This document shows, piece by piece, positions 13,336 to 25,260 of a stretch of 64,000 bases of DNA. A model generated the notes under the pieces. The model saw only the letters and a program-made list of their open reading frames with translations. It did not search any database and was not told where the DNA came from. Made by a program: the position numbers and the translations under genes. Positions within the stretch are counted from its first letter, which is position 1; the number at the start of each line of letters is the position of its first letter. Origin of the DNA: Alnus glutinosa (Eukaryota; Streptophyta; Magnoliopsida; Fagales; Betulaceae); NCBI RefSeq assembly GCF_958979055.1, contig NC_084895.1, positions 19,638,501 through 19,702,500 on the forward strand. Direction: 5' to 3'.

Positions 13336-14386
13336 AAAACTTCTTGTTTTTGTGGAACGAGAGAGAGAGAAAGAGAGAGAGAAGCAGAGGAAAAAAAAGA
13401 GAGAAATTGTCGTTGCCGGGGGAGGGAGGCGAGCCTCCTTCCCCTTGGCTTTGGTCTTGTCCCTTAGTCCTCTTGGACTAAGGTTTTTGTTTCCTCCATG
13501 AGTTTTCCTCAGTGGAGGCTAGATTTCTCCCAGCTATTAAGGCTGTGGAGCTGTTGTTCCCCTAGCCTTGTTAGGCTATGGAGGCTTGTATTTGTTTTTT
13601 TCTCTTTCTCTTTCTTTTGTTCATGGCAGAAAGGCTCAAATCTAGGTGATCCAGCTTGGGAGTGTGGCGGTATTCGTGTCTTTTAACGGAGGTGTTTTGG
13701 CCGGTTTGTTCAAATTTTCTTCTTCAACTTTCGAGCCAGATCTACACATCTTTGTTGCATATTCCAAGACACACGCCCCTCAGCCGCGTTCATCGTCGTT
13801 GTCCGCTCCAGCCGCTGGAAGCTCAGGCCACGTCGGTAATCGGTTCCCAGCGCAAGGCCGGCACGCGCCAGAGAGCCTTTTGCTCTTTGGAGCGCATGAT
13901 GGCCACGCTCCACCTTTTCTGGCCGTGCACTGTGTTGGATGGGGTTTACGGTGGTCTATTTACGGCTGGGTGGTACCGGTGACGGCGCGTGTCCTCCACG
14001 TGCCACAGTCTCCGGCGGAATCCGCCACTGCCTCATTGCCGGCAGCTTTTATGGGTTTTCTCTGTTTTTGTGTTGTGTATTCCTCTTGTTTCTTCCGGTA
14101 TAGTTTGACTATGTATTGCTCAAATTTTATTGGAATTTTTGTTGACTAGATGCTAGATTGGCCCTCTTTTATTTGAGTGTGAGCATTAATATAAGAGAGA
14201 CTCAAATGTAATTCTGGTAAAATTTGGTGTCTTTGCTCTAACAGTTGTTTTTTAAATCAGATCCTTCTAGCTTAGAGTATAGAGGTCTTGTACCTCTTTC
14301 TCAAGATGTAAGCCTTCGGGCTTTTTTAAGCAATATATAGTAACACATGCTACATGTTAAAAAAAAAAAAAAAACTTCTTGGTTTT
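13336..14386 (+). mobile_element. Poly(A) retroposon (LINE-mobilised, non-autonomous)
   Basis: Direct repeats AAAACTTCTTGTTTT (13336-13350) and AAAACTTCTTGGTTTT (14371-14386) bracket about 1 kb that ends in poly(A) (14359-14374). Near the 3' end lies AAGCCTTCGGGCTT (14310-14323), a small hairpin like those at plant LINE/SINE 3' ends. The body starts with a GA-rich leader and then GC-rich sequence. It has open stretches but no reverse transcriptase or other domain I recognise. The duplicated UGT block carries a single unoccupied copy of the target word at about 23831-23845, which supports insertion after duplication. It may be a processed transcript or a non-autonomous LINE derivative. Confidence 0.7.
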
Positions 14387-14504
14387 AAGAGTGTTACGTA
14401 TAAAGAGCTGGCGATTTATGTGGGAGTGAATGTGTGGCTTACATATCTAAAAATAAAAAAAAAAAAAAAAAAAAAGAAAAAAAAGTGTGGTTTATATAAT
14501 AATC

Positions 14505-15285
14505 TTCTGTTTGTTTCGACGTAAAATGATTTTTATCATAAAATGGTTTAAAGGAAGTCATTTTTCAGGAAAATGTTTTTTACCGAATACATTTTTCGGT
14601 GTTTGGCACGTACGGAAAATTATAAATATTTTTTATATTTTTATTCAACCATATTAACTTATAAAAATCAATTTTCATTCACAACATAGAAATATTAATG
14701 TAAAATAATAAAAATCATTGGTGACGAGATTCCGTTACTGACCGGCAGGATTTTGACTAATTTCATCAGATTCCGGCCACTGTTGCCATATTGTGAGATA
14801 AAGGGCGAAATCCGAACAGTTCTGTCATAATCTAGGTTGGTCGAATTTCCGCGAAGATGGCTGGAATCTGGCCATTTGTGTCGGAAGCCAACTGTTCTAG
14901 CCAGAACGGCTGGAATCCAGTACAAAACGACCGGATCCCGACCAGTAGGCTGACGTATGGGCAGATCGGATTCCGGCAAAGGTAGCCGGAATCCGGCGAC
15001 AGTGACCGAACATTGTCGGATTTCGACGCTGACCATATTCTGGTGGTGGTCGACTACTTAAACGTAAAGGTTGACTGTATCGTTTAAAAGAGGGTTGAAT
15101 GCGTCTGCCATCTGAAAAAAATGATTTATACTTTTAAAAAGCGTAAATCATTTTTTAAAATTTACAGAGCATTTTGGGTAAAACGGGAATCATTTTTCGA
15201 TAAACTATTATTTTTGCCCTTACTAAACACTAAAAGATGCTAAAATCATTTTGCACAAATCATCGTACGCCAAAACAAACCGAGG
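14505..15285. mobile_element. TIR-bearing dispersed repeat with CCGG-rich core
   Basis: The left end GTTTGTTTCGACGTAAAATG matches the inverse of the right end (CGTACGCCAAAACAAAC). The core holds degenerate iterations of words like GGAATCCGGCC. A second copy, sharing flanks such as ACGTAAAGGTTGACTGT and the ATGATTT blocks, lies at about 59455-60130. No transposase is visible. The superfamily is undetermined because no target duplication is clear. Confidence 0.55.
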
Positions 15286-15304
15286 ATAAATGTAAATAAC
15301 TTGT

Positions 15305-15790
15305 GAGGTTTACAGTCTTTTGTTTATATGTGTTACCTTTCCGTCCGGAGCGAGAATGTCTGAACGCACTGTAGCTTTGGCAGTGTTTCTTAGCTCGTGG
15401 CGGCGCGTTCCTGTCGACGGTAACCTCGATTACGTAACGTAAAGAGGCAGCAGATCTGTAGTTCCGGTTTGTTGGGCAGGTAGCTAGCTAGACAGAGAGG
15501 TGACGGAGCATCGATCTGGGTTTCTCTTGTAGCTCCGGCGGACTTCTGTGCTCGGCGAGATCTTCGGCAGTCCAAACAGCAAGCGTGAACAGATTTTACA
15601 GACAAAAGCTACAGATCGTATATATATAGTCAAGCTTATGTTAATTTGCAGCAACTCTTTGTCTGGCCGGCTTTCAGATTTTCCGTGCTAATGAGTGAAT
15701 GAAGCACCGGATGCAGCAGCCAAGATTCTTTGAATCAGTCAAACATAAACAAAGCTCAATCAAATTCACCAACCACGCGCAGCCACACTT
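15305..15790 (-). repeat. Duplicated segment of the UGT block, exon-like, function unknown
   Basis: This roughly 480-bp stretch matches 23880-24405 with small indels (for example AGAGGCAGCAGATCTGTAG in both). It has higher GC than its surroundings. On the minus strand it ends near a donor-like GTAACA. Reading frames differ between the copies (71 and 91 codons without a shared long peptide), so a conserved protein is not supported. A noncoding first exon or promoter is an alternative. Confidence 0.45.
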
Positions 15791-16557
15791 TAATATATAT
15801 ATATATATTTGAGTGGGGATATATCTTTACAGTAGCATAAAAAGTGTGAAAGGGCCTTCTACAGCGTTTCTTGTTTGATGGTGCGGTTTTACGATTCTAC
15901 CCTTGTTCTTTTTTCTTTAAATTAAATTAGGTAGGGTTATTTTGTCCTTTATTTTTCTTAGATTATAGAGTTATTATGTTGTCCTTGTTCGGCCATTGCA
16001 CAGAAAGAATACAGAAAAAAATCCACCAAACAGATTTTGTTTGACGGAAGGAATGAGCGAGGCTGAGAGTTCAAAAGAAAATCTACCTAAACGAGATTCG
16101 ATCCACGACAATTTTTTTCAATCATATCCGGCCTCCCTCTTACTTCTTTTCAATTGTCTAGCGGCAATGAGTGTTTCTATTTGTGTGTGTGATTTTGAAG
16201 GGTCAGAATTACAAATCAATACATGAAGGAGCTCTCACACAAACACACAAAAAGATCAAGAAGTAAAAATACACTAAAAAAGTCATAGCGTTGGTGGGGA
16301 CTTTAATACCTTCGAAAAGATTGAAGAAAGAGAGGCTAAGGAGATTGAGCGTTGTTGGTCGGACAAGCTTGACCTACGAAGGCTACGAAATGGGTTGCGA
16401 TGTGTTTGACAGAGAAGATGAGCTTCGTGTACAAGCACCGTATGAGTAATGGCTCTAAGCAAGAGATTTAAAATTTCCATAAAGGTAGACAGTTTTGATG
16501 AGTGGAAGTTCCTAATTATTGTTCATGCTCCTTGATTGTCGCTTTTTAACCCCCCTC

Positions 16558-16589
<32 letters not shown>

Positions 16590-17099
16590 TTCTTTGTACA
16601 GTTTTTTGATGATTGCAATGGCGTTGGTCATGCATCTGTTCCGAGAAAGCTACAGTCAGGTGTGTGGTTCATGAATCAGAACTCGAAAGATTTTGGCATT
16701 TACAATTTTTCGGCAATTGGAGTCTTCGTAATTTATTTTTGTAATTTTTTTGTTTGTTTTTTGATGAATTACTTGGAGCCTCATAAGTACATCGATACAT
16801 ATAGTTTTTCTCTATGCGTGTCTGTATGTGTTTATGTAAAATAAACTATAAAAGCCTTAAATTTAATTTCACATTTAATTGTAAGTCATTATTGTATACA
16901 AAAGTTACATGTTTATAAAATCATCTTAGAAGAAATCAAGAGAACTTTCCTTTGGAATACACAAGTTTCCTATTTTTCTATAGACATGTACAAAATAAGT
17001 GATATTTATCCTATTAATAAGTGATATTTGTTAGAATTTCATTATAGTTCTTATTGCTACTAATAAGTGATATTTATCCTCACTCTTGTGTGGACATGT

Positions 17100-17172
<73 letters not shown>

Positions 17173-19090
17173 TATAGTTTTTATTACCACTACTAACAAA
17201 TTAAACAAACTTGTATAATTTTTTTATATCAAAGTATCCATTCGATTCAAAATTATAATTTCAAATTTTCATGATATCACAAACCCACAATAGTATAAAC
17301 TACTAGTAAAATAAACTAAGTACAATTTATGGGGTTTAAGAAAAATGGTACTATTGAGCGTAAACTCTCTCTCTTAACAAGAACCCCCGAAACCTCTAAC
17401 AACAACAATGATGAGAGTCAAGTCATAACAATGTTGAAACATGCAAAGCCTAAATGATAAGCTCATTTAAAAGTCAGAACATATTTGACCAAATATGAAA
17501 GCACATGATCCATAGATATGATAACTCTTAGAAATCACATGGTCCATAATTCGTACAGCTATGCTAGTAAAAGAAAGAAGTAACAATTATGATTTATGGA
17601 GAAACTTAAGCATCTAATATTCTAAATTTCTAATTACTATAATGTTGGAACAGTGCCGGTCGGCCTTACAAGAACAAGATAGTGCCATACTGGCATAGAA
17701 TAAAAAAAGTTTGTTCTTGTCAAAATGCCAAATTAAGAGTACCATAAAAAATAAAAAATGGAAGAGTTATAAGAGATTTCTCTATCACTTCACTTGGAAT
17801 CTTAAAATTAGAAATGAAAGATGGAATCCTGGACATCAAGACTATTAATAAAGAGATTTCTAATCAATATAAAAAGCTATATATTATCAAACTACCAAAA
17901 ATGAAAACCATGCTAAGAATTTATAAATAGAAATCAATAGATACATTAGTAACATCACGAAATCACTAAAAAAACTAAAATTATAAAAAGGAGTACTTTA
18001 AAAAAAAACAAATAATTGGCATGAAAAAAATGTTATTGCTTACATGATGAGAGAGAGAGAGAGTACTCACTAGTCACCACGGCACAACCTGGTTGCCATC
18101 TAGAGGGGAAGCCAATGTCCAATACAAAAGGAAAGGGCCTGCACCCAAGCTGAGATTTGAGAAAGTAGGAGAGAAAAGAAACAGAGATAATATGGCTTGC
18201 ACAATTAACATCATGACATGATAGAGCAATACCTTGCTGGTCCTTGTAGACGTGGAGTCACTGCAATGGTAGTTGTTTTCGACTCATGACTTGTGAGCTC
18301 AAGTTTTAAGGCGACTAAAAAAGAAACTAAGTTTGGATATTTGGTTAGAAGCGAACGGTAGAAACAAAGGAATATTTTTGATCTTTCAAGATGAAAGAGG
18401 GGTAAAAAATTTTTAGGGAGGACAAATTTATAAATTTACATATTTTAAGATGAATTTCAAAACTTTTGGAGCGACAGTCGTCCCCCACCCATGGATGTGA
18501 GTCCGTCACTACATACATGCATCAATTTTAAATTTTATAATAAAATTGATATATATATTGTTGATCCATTTTATTTAAAATAGAGAAGATAGATCTTATT
18601 CCCTTTAATAGTGGGCAGTTTTACGATCCGTGAGCTCATTCATGATGAGTAGAATCCAGCCGTATCCATCCGTAATTAGCAAACGGGTAATTTTTCCAAA
18701 TCGATTCGTTTTACTCAGGAACCATGGGCGTGTCAAAAAATCAAACACGAAATTCATATCATTTTCTCTTCGTGTCTTTAATCATCCACCGAAGCAATCG
18801 AATGGATGCGAAATTAATTGAAGTAAATGAAACAACAATTCATAACAAATAGCGCAAAAATCATATAATTTTGTGACCTTCACAACCACATGCATTTCCC
18901 TAATTTGTTTTTCACTTTTTTATTTGTTTGATTTTTTTTTTTTTTTTTTTTTTTATAAAGATTATTTTGGTCAGTTTATTTTGTCCAATTAAGATTTAAC
19001 GAAAAGTCATAAAGAATGAGTAACTAATTAAAAGGGATTGAAAGATTAGAACTCACATTGCAAATTTTTAAAGTATAAGAAGAACATTAA
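15791..19090. other. Gene-poor intergenic region
   Basis: The region is AT-rich with a long (TA)n tract at 17102-17168, a poly(T) run at 16558-16582, another at 18930-18954 and a GA run near 18052. No coding region, RNA gene or complete mobile element is supported. Confidence 0.5.
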
Positions 19091-19094
19091 AAAA

Positions 19095-19263
19095 GAGAAA
19101 TGCTAGTAGCTATCAAAGCTTTTTCCAACAGATGTGCACTAAAATGATGTGGAGCTTGTTCTTTGGTACTCATAACATTTATTTTTATTAATTGTTTTGA
19201 TAATTTTCAATGAATATGCTCCACATTATCTTGATAAAAAATTTGATATCCCTAGCATTTCTC
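19095..19263. mobile_element. MITE, GAGAAATGCTAG family
   Basis: It starts GAGAAATGCTAG and ends CTAGCATTTCTC, a 12-bp perfect inverted terminal repeat enclosing 145 bp. The interior pairs imperfectly (GATGTGGAGC with GCTCCACAT). A related element follows at 19326-19513, and the GAGAAATGCTAG word also occurs at about 23850. Confidence 0.65.
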
Positions 19264-19325
19264 ATTAAAAAATGCTTGATAGTTTAGGAAAAAATTATGC
19301 GAATTTTTCCCAATATTTTTAATAT

Positions 19326-19513
19326 GAGAAATGCTAGAGCTCATTCTAATGTCTTTCTGGGATTCATCTATGCTGACATAGCACCCTGTTTTTAATAATA
19401 AAAAAAAAAAACTACAGATTAATTTTTCTTTCTTGTTTTTATTAAAAAAATTAGGGTACCATGTCGGTATAAAAAAGCCCCAAAAAATCATTTGAATAGT
19501 TTTAACATTTCTC
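19326..19513. mobile_element. MITE, GAGAAATGCTAG family (second copy)
   Basis: The ends are GAGAAATGCTAGAGC and an inverted ...TTTAACATTTCTC. It lies 62 bp from another member of the family. The right terminus is more diverged than the left. There is no ORF. Confidence 0.5.
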
Positions 19514-20242
19514 TATTAATATACAACATTTGCACCGATGTCAGAGAAAATAGGTGACGTGCCTCTTCTTGTGGTCAACAGTTGCTTTGCCTCGAAGTGG
19601 TAAATTAATAGGTCTGATCTCTCATCGTTCTTCTCTCTTATTCAACTTTTCTTATATCAATGGTATTCTTTTCCTTGGTTTACATTAAAACCATTGTGTT
19701 TTTCCCCTTAGCTTACATAGGAAAAAGGAAAAAAAATTAAAATTAAAATAAAAAGCGCTAATCACATTTAAGTTATCGTTCTAAAAAGAATAGTCCACTT
19801 GAAAAGAACTAGTCAAGTTGGATTTGAAACGTCTTAAAATCTTTTATAAAGCTTATTTCGAAAAGTAAAGAATCAATGTAATAATTCGTCTACTTTATTT
19901 AAACTATTCATCTTCTCAATATGAGATTGTTGTGTCAAAATTGAGTCACTTAGTCACATTCAAAACAAGCACAACATACGAAATGATATAATTAGTTAAA
20001 CATTCTACATTCAACAAACAAATAGATTATTTCTATTTCAAATGAAATGGAGAGGAGCTGATTAGTGAAAAAATAAGGACAAAATTATCTAAAAATATGA
20101 AAGGACAATTTTACTCTTGCTTTTTTCACTGACCGGTTCCTTTCCATTTCAAATCCATTTTCCAACAACAATATATGATAATTAAAGTGATGTATATATA
20201 TATATAGAATAGAAATAAGGTAGACGAGCAAGAAAATTAAGA

Positions 20243-22315
20243 TTATTGTCCTGTTTCAAAACCAATCTTGAATGCTAATTCAGAGATTGCCCTTGTAGAA
20301 GAACCTTCTGCACTTAGGGCTTTCTCAGCAGCCATCTTCATGTCTTTCATACGGCTGTGAACTCTTTTCCCCTCTTCTCCCACCATCAAGCCCTTCACAA
20401 TTTTCGCAATTTCTTCTCTGTTCACAAGGCCTTTCTCGTTAGCTTTTGGTCTTAAAGCCACTCTCAGATCCTCAACCAGTAACACTGCATTCATTCTTTG
20501 CTCTGAGTAAAGCGGCCATGCAATCAAAGGTATGCCATGCATGACACTCTCCAGGATTGAATTCCAACCGCAGTGCGTTAAGAAACCGCCCGTGGAGCCG
20601 TGGCCAAGGACTCGGGCCTGCGGCGCCCATGACGGCACCACTAGTCCTTGCCCTTTGGTCCTCTCTGCAAAACCTTCTGGCAAGTAAGCTAGAGGGTTTT
20701 CATAGCTTTGGTCACTGAGGTATGCTGCATTAGCCAATTCATTGTTTGGGCTTCTTGCAACCCATAAGAACTTTTGATCACTCAATTGCAATCCAAAGGC
20801 TAGCTCATTGAGCTGATCATAGGATAGGGTTCCGCCACTCCCAAAAGACACAAATAGGACGGAGCCGCTCGGCTGATCGTCCAACCAACTTAAACACTCT
20901 CGCTCGTTAACCTGCCATAATATTATTAAAATGACTAAATTTATTATTTTCTATCGATTTAAGCTTGTGAAAGAAGTTATAATTTAACATAACATATATC
21001 AGAGCATATGTTCTAAGTTTAAACCTCGTTTCTATTATTCATTTTTCATTCAAATTAAATATTTTACGTGAGTTTGGGCCCACGTAAAATATTATTTTTT
21101 ATTTTTACATCTTTTTATAATTTAACATAACATATATCAGTGCACACTTTTCATCTACATATTTTTATATTCTAAAAACACTTTTTAAGCTCCTTAATGT
21201 GCATTTGGCACTATGATTTTTTAGACAAAAAATGTAATTTTAAACAAAATCGCAGAAAATATATCATTCAGAAAGTGCGTTTTTAAAAAATTGTAATTTG
21301 AAAATTAAAAAATCAGTATTTTCAAATTGCAGAAAATATGGTGTATTTTTAAAACACGAGTTTAAAAGATAAATTGAAATTTTAAAGATCAAACTACAAT
21401 TTTACCAAATGTTTAACTGCATTTTTAAAAATCACATTTTTAAATCGTAGATTTTAAAATTATTATTTTCAAATCGTACATTTTTTAAATCACAAATTCA
21501 AACGGACCAGTAATGCAATCCCAATTAAACAAAGCTCTTGTAGAATACATTAAGTAAAAACTTATCCCTACCTGTGTAGTACTGGAAGCAGTATGAATGA
21601 TGGGTCCAATTGGATAAATTGTGGGGTTTCCAGCTCCTTCCTCTTCCAAAGCTTTGATAGCTCTTCCTTGCAAGTCCATGAACGTATTAACCATAATACC
21701 CTCAGCTAATCGGAGCCGTTTTGTGTGGCGAAGAGACAATCTGTACAGTTCACTTTTCCGGTCTTGAACGTGATCCATAAGATCTCCACCGTCAAGAGGT
21801 ACGCACCCCGGAAGTCTCAACGGTTCCGGCAGGTCTCTGTACTCGCACGAAATTGTCTCGTCCAGCTTTGGCAAATGCAAGAGCAACGACAGAGCCAAAG
21901 CACTTGAGGTGAAGAAAATGTACGGCGAGAGGTTTAGCTCATTGGCAACATCTAGTGCGTCGGTGGCAGTATGATCGAGGATAACGGCGGCTAACCGAGA
22001 AGTTTCGACCAAGGACTTCAACACGTCGCGAATAGATGGCAGAGAGCGAGTCATGGTGAGGAAAACTTGTATTCCGGGCTGTTCGCCTGCCGGGAGGTCG
22101 TTCAGGTTCACCGGAGGAAGAAATACATGGTCTATGCTTGTGGGGAGAGCTTCGAGGACTCCTTTCATGGCTTTTGATGGAGACCCAATTGTGGGAATGA
22201 TGCATGTGAGACGGTAGTCATGGCGTAGAGCAAGGATCTTGGCAAGCTCCACAAGTGGGATAAGGTGACCCATCCCTGGACTTGGTAGAATTGCTATGTG
22301 GGGTTTGTGTTCCAT
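20243..22315 (-). CDS. UDP-glycosyltransferase, UGT72B-like (copy 2)
   Basis: Exon 1 is 22315-21572 (248 codons) and exon 2 is 20911-20243 (222 codons plus stop), giving 470 aa. The donor is GTAGGG and the acceptor GGCAG, with the intron in the same place and phase as in copy 1. The catalytic His17 and Asp114 and a complete PSPG box ending in Gln are present, so the enzyme looks functional and UDP-glucose dependent. About 23 residues differ from copy 1, with clusters near the acceptor-side region (ELYRLSLRH) and around YENPLAYLPEG. The intron (660 bp) is shorter than in copy 1 (853 bp). The pair is a tandem duplication about 10 kb apart in the same orientation. Substrate is not predictable beyond phenolic-type acceptors. 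Confidence 0.92.
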
Positions 22316-22321
22316 GGACAA

Positions 22322-23027
22322 AATCCTCCTTTTTTTTCCTCCTCCTCCTTTATTTTATTTTATTTTTTTTAAACCGGGGTATCGGAAGCGAATCCTCATT
22401 ACACCGTGCAAAGTACCACTTCACATGAGTCGGATAAATTTCAAACTTTCGTCCACTAGCGTAGCCTAAAAGAATTATTTACATTCAAAAGGAGATTAAT
22501 GAACATTATACCTTATGGTTTACAAGGTATTAAGGCAAGAAGAAAATCAGAATTTTATGGGCGGGGAGTCCGAACCTACGCAAATAAATAAATAAATACA
22601 TAAATATAATCCTTTTATATGTGTACAAAGTGCTTATGAAAATAAAAATAGACAAATCTTATATTTAATTTCATACTAAGTCGTAAGTTATAATTAACCA
22701 TATATAAAAGTTACGTAACTATAAAATTATCTTTAGAACGAAGTTCTCTTTCGAATACAAAAATTTACTGTTTGCATAGACATGTAACAAAAAATAAAAA
22801 ATATAAAAAACTTGACATCTCTTTTAAATTATATTCGACAATATCTGTCTCTTTCATGAAATAAAATTCATAAATTATTATATTTATAGGAAAATTTTTA
22901 ACAATTTCTTTCTCAATATTTAACTATCTTTTTAGAAAGCAACATTTAAGGGTGTCAAAAAAGTCATAATTATTGGCAGGGCATAATATAGAAAATTATA
23001 TTTTTGTAAAGACTTGAGCCTGTTTGG
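22322..23027. other. Region upstream of UGT copy 2, no gene
   Basis: A T-rich and CTC-rich tract (22325-22370) directly precedes the UGT start and parallels the pyrimidine tract of copy 1. The rest is AT-rich with no ORF or clear element. Confidence 0.4.
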
Positions 23028-23778
23028 CAAAGCTTTCCCATTTTCGTATTTGCCTTTTTTCCCCGTCAAACTACAATACATGAGGACACTAAAGTCAAAA
23101 AGTTATTGCAAATTCTGCAATCTCTCTTATTTTAATATTTTTTAAAATCCATCCATTTCTTTTTTTGTTTCTTTTGAGAAAAACCCATCCATTCCTCGTC
23201 CCAGAGATGGAAGACGAGGGAGTCGCAGAGATGGAAGACAAAGAATTTCTTTCATTGTTGTCGTCGACGACCGAAGAGGAGGGAGTCGAAGTCGCTGCAG
23301 CATTCATCGGACAAGGCCGGGTGCACAGGCGGTACTGGTTCTGACCACCAGGGGGGCCCACCACCACGACCCGTGGCCCACTGAAGGACTCCATAGTGCT
23401 GCTCATACTACTCATCGTTGGCCTCGCCGCATGTCACTGAACCGAAACCCTCCCTTTGTCTCGAACCCAAAAATCGGCCATTTGAGCGCCGGTCACCGGG
23501 AAATTGATCTTCACCTTATGCCCCCACAGCAACAACGCCACGTCCTCCGTCGAGTGGAATGAATCTTGGATCTCGGATCTCGGCCACGTATGGGCCGTAC
23601 GGCCTCTTCCGCAAACCTCTGTATCTTTTACTATAATCGTAGGTTTGAAATGGATGGGTTTAAAAAATATTAAAATAAGAGAGATGGCAGAATTTACGGT
23701 GGCTTTTTGATTTTAATGTCCTTGTGTACCGTAGTTCATGGAAAAAAAAGGCAAATACGAAAATAAAAAAGCTTTAAA
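23028..23778. mobile_element. Long-TIR, Pack-MULE-like element with captured gene fragment
   Basis: Terminal inverted repeats of roughly 130 bp face each other. The left arm (23028-23160) has AAGCTTTCCCATTTTCG, CTCTCTTATTTTAATATTT and CCATCCATTTC, and the right arm (about 23645-23778) is their complement. The interior is GC-rich and unlike the surrounding AT-rich DNA. It contains a recognisable AP2/ERF fragment on the minus strand. Long TIRs around a piece of host gene are the hallmark of Pack-MULEs. The 9-bp target duplication expected for Mutator is not obvious, so the superfamily is inferred. Confidence 0.6.
23371..23618 (-). pseudogene. Captured AP2/ERF transcription-factor fragment
   Basis: Reading down from 23618 the peptide GLRKRPYGPYVAEIRDP matches the N-terminal half of the AP2 DNA-binding domain. 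About 40 bp later, in another frame, WGHKVKINFPV matches its C-terminal end. The middle (the WLGTF...AYD segment) is missing and the frame has shifted, so the domain is broken. Further on, MESFSGPR resembles a motif seen downstream of the AP2 domain in some ERF proteins. The fragment lies wholly inside the long-TIR element. It could still give an antisense or regulatory transcript, but not a working ERF. Confidence 0.6.
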
Positions 23779-23879
23779 ATTCCTTGGGGGTGGTAACTTC
23801 CCACTCAAGATAAGTCCTTGAGGTTAAAAACTTCTTGTTTTGAAGAAGAGAAATGCTAGCTAGGTTAAAAACTCCTTGA

Positions 23880-24405
23880 GGCTTGAGGTTACCTTTTCGT
23901 CCGGAGAGAGAACGTCTGAACGCACCGTAGCTTTAGCAATTGGCTGTCTCTCTTGGCTGGTGGTGGCGCGGTCTTGTTCGGTGTGGTAGTTGATCCACGG
24001 CAACCTCGATCACGTCACGTAAAGAGGCAGCAGATCTGTAGGTCCGGTTTCTTGCAGGCGGTGGGCAGGTAGACAGAGAGGTGATCGACAGAGCATCTGG
24101 GTTTCTCTTGTAGCTCCGGCGCACTTCTGTGCTCGGTGAGATCTTCGACGGTTCAAACAAGCAGTACTGAACAGATTTACAGACAAATGCTACAGAGTAT
24201 ATAGTCAAGCTTTCAGCTTATGTTTGCAGCAACTCGATCTTTGTCTGGTTTTCAGATTTTTCGTGCTGATGAAGCAAATTGATGCAGCAGCCGAGGAAGA
24301 TCACGTGCAAAATTGCAGTAGCCAAGATTCTTAGAATCAGCCAAACATATATAAACAAAGCTCAATCAAATTCATGACCAACCACGTGCAGCCCCACTTA
24401 AATTT
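23880..24405 (-). repeat. Second copy of the exon-like UGT-block segment
   Basis: It matches 15305-15790 across most of its length, with shared words TCTGAACGCACCGTAGC-like and AGAGGCAGCAGATCTGTAG. Here it follows the Pack-MULE-like element by about 100 bp, whereas in copy 1 a retroposon and a TIR repeat intervene. No shared reading frame survives, so function is unknown. Confidence 0.5.
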
Positions 24406-24574
24406 GACAAGATTATTATTATTATTATCATTTTTTTAATTCAAATAATCTGAATTATAATCTGGTTGATATTGTCCTCAAGGGTAGTTCAATCGGTTTG
24501 GGACCACGTCTTATGAAGTGGAGGTTACTAGTTGAATTTTCCCTCATCCTCTTGTGTGGATGTGTAAAAAAAAA

Positions 24575-24835
24575 TTAATTGTGATTTTCAAAAAGCGTGA
24601 TTTTAAAATGAGAGATTTAAAAACGTAATTAAGTGTTTGGAAAAATCGCAGTTTAGCCTTTAAAATTGTACGTTTTCAAAAAAATACCAAATTGCATGCG
24701 ATTTGAAAAGGCAAATTTTGTGGGATTTTAGATTGCAATTTTTTAAAAAAACGCAATTCCAAACGATTCATTTTTTGCGATTTGGTTTAAAATCGCACTT
24801 TTTGTCTATAGAATTGCAATTCCCAACGTACCCTA
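24575..24835. repeat. AT-rich dispersed repeat, inverted relative to the UGT intron copies
   Basis: Words such as AAATCGCA, GCGTGATTTTAAAAT and AAAAACGCAATT match the repeats in both UGT introns in the opposite orientation. It abuts the MITE at 24840. Confidence 0.45.
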
Positions 24836-24839
24836 AGAA

Positions 24840-25004
24840 GAGTAATGTTAAATGTAAGACTCGTGTCCAAAATTGATGCACCTTTTAAAATCACCATTGA
24901 ATTTGTGATAAATCACTTTTAAATTTTGATCCGATAATGATTTTCAAAGCCACATTAATTTTGAAGAATACAACAAAAACATGAGGTAACGTTTAACATT
25001 ACTC
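24840..25004. mobile_element. Foldback MITE, GAGTAATG family (second copy)
   Basis: It starts GAGTAATGTTAAA and ends TTTAACATTACTC. The inner arms (AAAATTGATGCACC..., GCCACATTAATTTT) match the element at 9553-9734. It is 165 bp with no ORF. Confidence 0.65.
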
Positions 25005-25071
25005 AACTAAGAATTGTTTGTCTTGGCATAGTATATAAAACTCTGCTTTGGTTCATGACTTTGTTGGATAC

Positions 25072-25260
25072 ACTACAAAAAAAAAAAGTTGTTTAGTGTC
25101 ATTTGAATTAATGTTGCTTGTACAAAACAGTGCTAAATAATGTTGTTTACTGTTCAAATGACACTAATCTTAATTTGGCATTGTTTGAACAATAAATGAT
25201 ATTAAAAAATTTGAATTTAGTATCATTAAATCAGTAAACGACACTAGATTTAGATGGATG
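25072..25260. mobile_element. Possible CACTA element end
   Basis: CACTACAAAAAAA at 25072 is the classic CACTA terminus. It is followed by internal repeats of TAGTGTCATTTGAA and its inverse TTCAAATGACACTA, as in CACTA subterminal regions. The opposite end is not seen, so this is either a fragment or a small deletion derivative. Confidence 0.35.

Noticed and set aside
13498..14149. Possible protein in the poly(A) retroposon
   Set aside because: Overlapping frames are open by GC content, with no recognised domain and no sensible start context. Treated as noncoding.
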